NCBI RefSeq assembly: GCF_900185015.1
Contig: NZ_FXYD01000002.1
Location: 186,001 to 250,000, forward strand
From: Octadecabacter ascidiaceicola
Lineage (GTDB): Bacteria; Pseudomonadota; Alphaproteobacteria; Rhodobacterales; Rhodobacteraceae
Length of the DNA stretch: 64,000 nt
Reading direction: 5' to 3'
This document shows positions 61,617 to 64,000 of this stretch, piece after piece. Position numbers and translations under genes: made by a program. Every line of letters starts with the position of its first letter. Position 1 is the stretch's first letter. Under the pieces are notes generated by a model. The model was not told the origin of the DNA and made no database searches. It saw nothing but the letters and a program-made list of their open reading frames with translations.

Positions 61617-61982
61617 TTATGCCTTCCGGTCTGAAGGGTGATTGACACCATCGTTCCAGACGATCGGTTCATGTTCGGCAGGGTTCACGCCGTCTATGCC
61701 GCCCATGTTTACCCCGTACTCATTGGGATTTGAACGTCGCTGGTGATGCGTATAGATCCCGCAGGTCTTACAGAAGTGGTGCTTGGCGGTGTTGGTGCCA
61801 AAGCTATAGAGCGTCAGGTTATCCGCGCCTTTGACAACTTCGAGGTCGCCGACATTCACGCTGACGGCAGCCGCGCCGCGACGTCGACAGAATGAGCAAT
61901 CACAGCGCCGCGCAGTGTTTAGCCCGTCTGACAGGGTGACGCGCAGCTCAACTGCGCCGCAATGACAGGTGACTTTGGTCAT
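61617..61982 (-). CDS. GFA-family (glutathione-dependent formaldehyde-activating-like) protein
   Basis: A 121-residue zinc-binding protein. VTCHCGAVEL, RRCDCSFC and HHFCKTCGIYTHH give the cysteine pattern of the GFA family. Members bind zinc and glutathione; formaldehyde activation is established for a few only. The start overlaps the rhomboid stop by four bases (ATGA), so it is translationally coupled with that gene. Confidence 0.88.
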   Translation of the reverse strand: MTKVTCHCGAVELRVTLSDGLNTARRCDCSFCRRRGAAAVSVNVGDLEVVKGADNLTLYSFGTNTAKHHFCKTCGIYTHHQRRSNPNEYGVNMGGIDGVNPAEHEPIVWNDGVNHPSDRKA

Positions 61983-62719
61983 CGGTTCCTCCGAATTACG
62001 GGAATGTTAGAGCGGGTGTAGGTTGCCTCAGGGTGGGGCGGGTGGCCTTCGGTGCGGTCCCAATAGCGGGTTGATCCGCGGCGTAGCCAGATTGGAATGG
62101 TCATCACAAAGCCCGCGATAAAGCCGCCGACATGGGCCCAATATGCTGTGCCGCCGCCCTGTAAGTCACTGCCCAGCCCGTTGAAGACTTGAAGCGCCAT
62201 CCAGATGCCAAGCACGATAAAGGAGGGGATCGGGATGATGCGCACGATGATGATGAAGAACAACAACACATCAACGCGGGCCTTCGGGAACAGCAACAGA
62301 TAGCCCCCCATAACGCCAGCGATCGCGCCGGATGCGCCCACCATCGGAATGGCGCTGCTCGGGTTGGGAAGGTATTGCAGATAGGCTGCAGCAAACCCGC
62401 TGAGGATATAGAACCCCAAGAACGGGAGATGCCCCAGCTCTTCTTCCATGTTGTCGCCAAATATCCACAAAAACAGCATGTTACCAGCAAGGTGCATGAA
62501 GCCGCCGTGCAGGAACATGTGCGTGAAAAAGCCGAGGTTACCCGCGCCATTTTCAAACTGTACAGGCCAGAAGGCGTAATCAATGAGGAACTGATTGCTG
62601 GCCGTGACGCTGGTAAGAACGCCGTATTGCCATGCAAAGACCAAGACGTTCAGCCCAATCAGGGCGAAGGTCACATAAGGGGTTTTCTCGGACGGGTTGT
62701 GATCGCGAATTGGAAACAT
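61979..62719 (-). CDS. Rhomboid-family intramembrane serine protease
   Basis: A 246-residue membrane protein with about six helices. The catalytic serine lies in VGASGAIAGVMGGY and the histidine in AYWAHVGGFIAGF; HMFLHGGFMHLAGNMLFLW is the typical conserved second-helix region with the oxyanion residues. It cleaves transmembrane substrates in the inner membrane. Its target is unknown. It leads a three-gene run with the GFA and VOC proteins. Confidence 0.92.
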   Translation of the reverse strand: MFPIRDHNPSEKTPYVTFALIGLNVLVFAWQYGVLTSVTASNQFLIDYAFWPVQFENGAGNLGFFTHMFLHGGFMHLAGNMLFLWIFGDNMEEELGHLPFLGFYILSGFAAAYLQYLPNPSSAIPMVGASGAIAGVMGGYLLLFPKARVDVLLFFIIIVRIIPIPSFIVLGIWMALQVFNGLGSDLQGGGTAYWAHVGGFIAGFVMTIPIWLRRGSTRYWDRTEGHPPHPEATYTRSNIPVIRRNR

Positions 62720-62767
62720 GCCTGACCGTCCGCGAATGGGGGCGGACGGTCAAGCATATTTCGCGGA

Positions 62768-64000
62768 TCAACCGCCGACTTCGGCCAAAAGTGCTGCGTT
62801 GCCGCCTGCCGCCGTTGTGTCGATGCAGATGTGGCGTTCGTGCAGGACGTGGCCTTCGTTGAGCGGTTCGGTGATCAGCGGAACAATTGCGCCCGTGCGT
62901 TGGGCGAGTGCGCGTTCTATGCGCCGCGCGGTTTCGACGTCTCCTTGCCAGACGACAGCGGCGAATGTCATGGATTGTAGTTCGTCGTCGGTGACGTCGT
63001 CATCATGGACCATCGGGATTCCGCCAAGGTCCAAAACCCTGTCCGCTTGCGCCTGTTTGTCTGGCCCGAGGCACAGGATCGCGCCACGCGGATGGGTCGA
63101 TAGGCGGTTGGATTCACCCGTTGGACCGGGCAAGTCAACCGGGGCTGGGGGGATGTCTGGATAGTCAACGGACGCCGCGAAACGTGGCATATACATTGGG
63201 CCGCCAGCCTTGGGGCCAGTGCCAGAAAGCCCTTCACCGCCAAAGGGTTGGCTGCCAACGACTGCGCCAATTTGGTTGCGGTTGACGTAGATATTTCCTG
63301 CGTTGATGTCCTCAACCACTTGCTGCACGCGGTCATCAATGCGGGTGTGCAGGCCAAACGTCAGCCCGTAGCCCGTGGCGTTGATATCCGCGATGATCTT
63401 GTCGAGGTCTTGGGATTTATAGGTTGCAATGTGCAGAACAGGGCCGAAGATTTCACGGGTGAGGTCGGCGATGCCGTTCACCTTGATCGCTGTCGGCGCG
63501 ACGAAGGTGCCGATGTCCGGCACGGGCAAGGCATGCAGCACGCGACCCTCTGCGGCGGCGGTATCTATGTGGTCTTGGATGCTTTTGCGCGCGGCTTCGT
63601 CAATGACGGGGCCAACATCGGTGGACAGGTGCCACGGATCGCCCAAGTGTAGCTCGTTCATCGCACCTTTGAGCATGTCGATGACTTTGTCGGCGATGTC
63701 TTCTTGCAGGTAGAGGCACCGCAGGGCCGAACAGCGTTGGCCCGCCGATTGGAACGCCGATTGCACGATGTCGCGCACGGCGTGTTCGGGCAGAGCGGTC
63801 GAATCCACGATCATAGCATTTAAGCCACCCGTTTCCGCAATAAGCGGCGTGCCGGGGGCGCAGTGGTCGGCCATGCTTGCGCGGATTTTTAGCGCGGTGG
63901 GCGTGGAGCCTGTAAAGGCGACGCCGTTTATGCGCGGATCAGAGGTAAGCGCCGCACCGATATCGCCGCCCCCGGGCAGGAGGTGAAGGACATCTGTTGG
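62768..64000 (-). CDS. putA: PutA, C-terminal dehydrogenase part (truncated by window edge)
   Basis: The reverse-strand frame is open to the end of the window, and about 410 residues are seen. They form the C-terminal part of the glutamate-semialdehyde dehydrogenase domain of bifunctional PutA: LLPGGGDIGAALTSD, GVAFTGSTPTA, ETGGLNAMIVDSTA and SAGQRCSALRCLYLQ with the catalytic cysteine, then a GEGLSGTGPKAGGPMYM tail and the extra ~100 residues of long PutA proteins. It oxidises proline to glutamate. The proline dehydrogenase part lies outside. Confidence 0.93.
   Translation of the reverse strand, partial: PTDVLHLLPGGGDIGAALTSDPRINGVAFTGSTPTALKIRASMADHCAPGTPLIAETGGLNAMIVDSTALPEHAVRDIVQSAFQSAGQRCSALRCLYLQEDIADKVIDMLKGAMNELHLGDPWHLSTDVGPVIDEAARKSIQDHIDTAAAEGRVLHALPVPDIGTFVAPTAIKVNGIADLTREIFGPVLHIATYKSQDLDKIIADINATGYGLTFGLHTRIDDRVQQVVEDINAGNIYVNRNQIGAVVGSQPFGGEGLSGTGPKAGGPMYMPRFAASVDYPDIPPAPVDLPGPTGESNRLSTHPRGAILCLGPDKQAQADRVLDLGGIPMVHDDDVTDDELQSMTFAAVVWQGDVETARRIERALAQRTGAIVPLITEPLNEGHVLHERHICIDTTAAGGNAALLAEVGG

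Noticed and set aside
1-64000. CRISPR array, rRNA genes, known riboswitches
   Set aside because: No regularly spaced repeats of CRISPR length, no ribosomal RNA sequence and no recognised riboswitch were seen anywhere in the window.

Overview
This window reads as chromosomal DNA from an alphaproteobacterium of the Roseobacter group (Rhodobacterales). The evidence is moderate-to-high GC, many GTG starts, ATGA/GTGA gene overlaps, and gene families and neighbourhoods typical of that group. These include DUF2927 and DUF1178 proteins, a PopZ-like acidic protein, a hydroxyproline-type catabolic cluster, two GlxA-type regulators, a full-length PutA and MetR-like control of metF. No species name can be supported from the sequence alone.

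Bases 1-8.5 kb are housekeeping: the start of a SulP anion transporter, purine salvage (mtnP and apt with a DUF2927 gene between them), a Nudix hydrolase, the modABC molybdate importer and panBC for pantothenate. Bases 8.5-15.3 kb are patchy: a LysR regulator facing a small membrane protein, a frameshifted hipA relic, an exported lipoprotein and an exported intradiol-dioxygenase-like protein, then a graveyard of an RTX-type fragment, an IS3-family remnant and a broken Tn3-type transposase. Bases 15.3-24.3 kb hold a catabolic unit: an enolase-superfamily dehydratase or epimerase, a GlxA-type regulator, a polar amino-acid ABC importer, a DapA-family enzyme, an aldehyde dehydrogenase and a second GlxA-type regulator. 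Together they look built to import and degrade a hydroxyproline-like imino acid to a 2-oxoglutarate-level product. Bases 24.4-28.7 kb contain another IS3 end fused to a decayed integrase, a Tn3 resolvase tail, a GAF-LuxR regulator and a Tat-exported metallo-beta-lactamase-fold protein.

The most interesting part is 28.7-38.9 kb. Two related integrative elements appear to lie in tandem at one tRNA-Cys gene. Element A is a prophage relic (capsid C-terminus, gpW-like, DUF2190, integrase). Element B spans about 7.3 kb between a 47-bp tRNA-Cys-derived repeat and the tRNA gene itself. It carries a replication-initiator-like gene with internal palindromes, a hipBA toxin-antitoxin operon behind three operator-like sites spaced exactly 27 bp apart, a Fic protein, divergent Arc-type regulators sharing two operator-like palindromes, an excisionase-like gene and its own integrase. 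Both integrase genes are followed by the same paired 8-bp repeat, 47 bp from their attachment sequence.

Bases 39-64 kb are conserved chromosome: a Pcm-like methyltransferase and TolC, a PopZ-like protein, cobQ, efp, a YgfZ-like protein and an MsbA-like exporter. These are followed by a class V aminotransferase, a HisC-like aminotransferase, valS with a low-GC insertion, an HD-domain protein, a DUF2235 protein, and metF facing a MetR-like regulator across two MetR-box-like sites. The window closes with a GGDEF-EAL protein, an inositol monophosphatase, VOC, GFA and rhomboid proteins, and the 3' part of putA running off the end.
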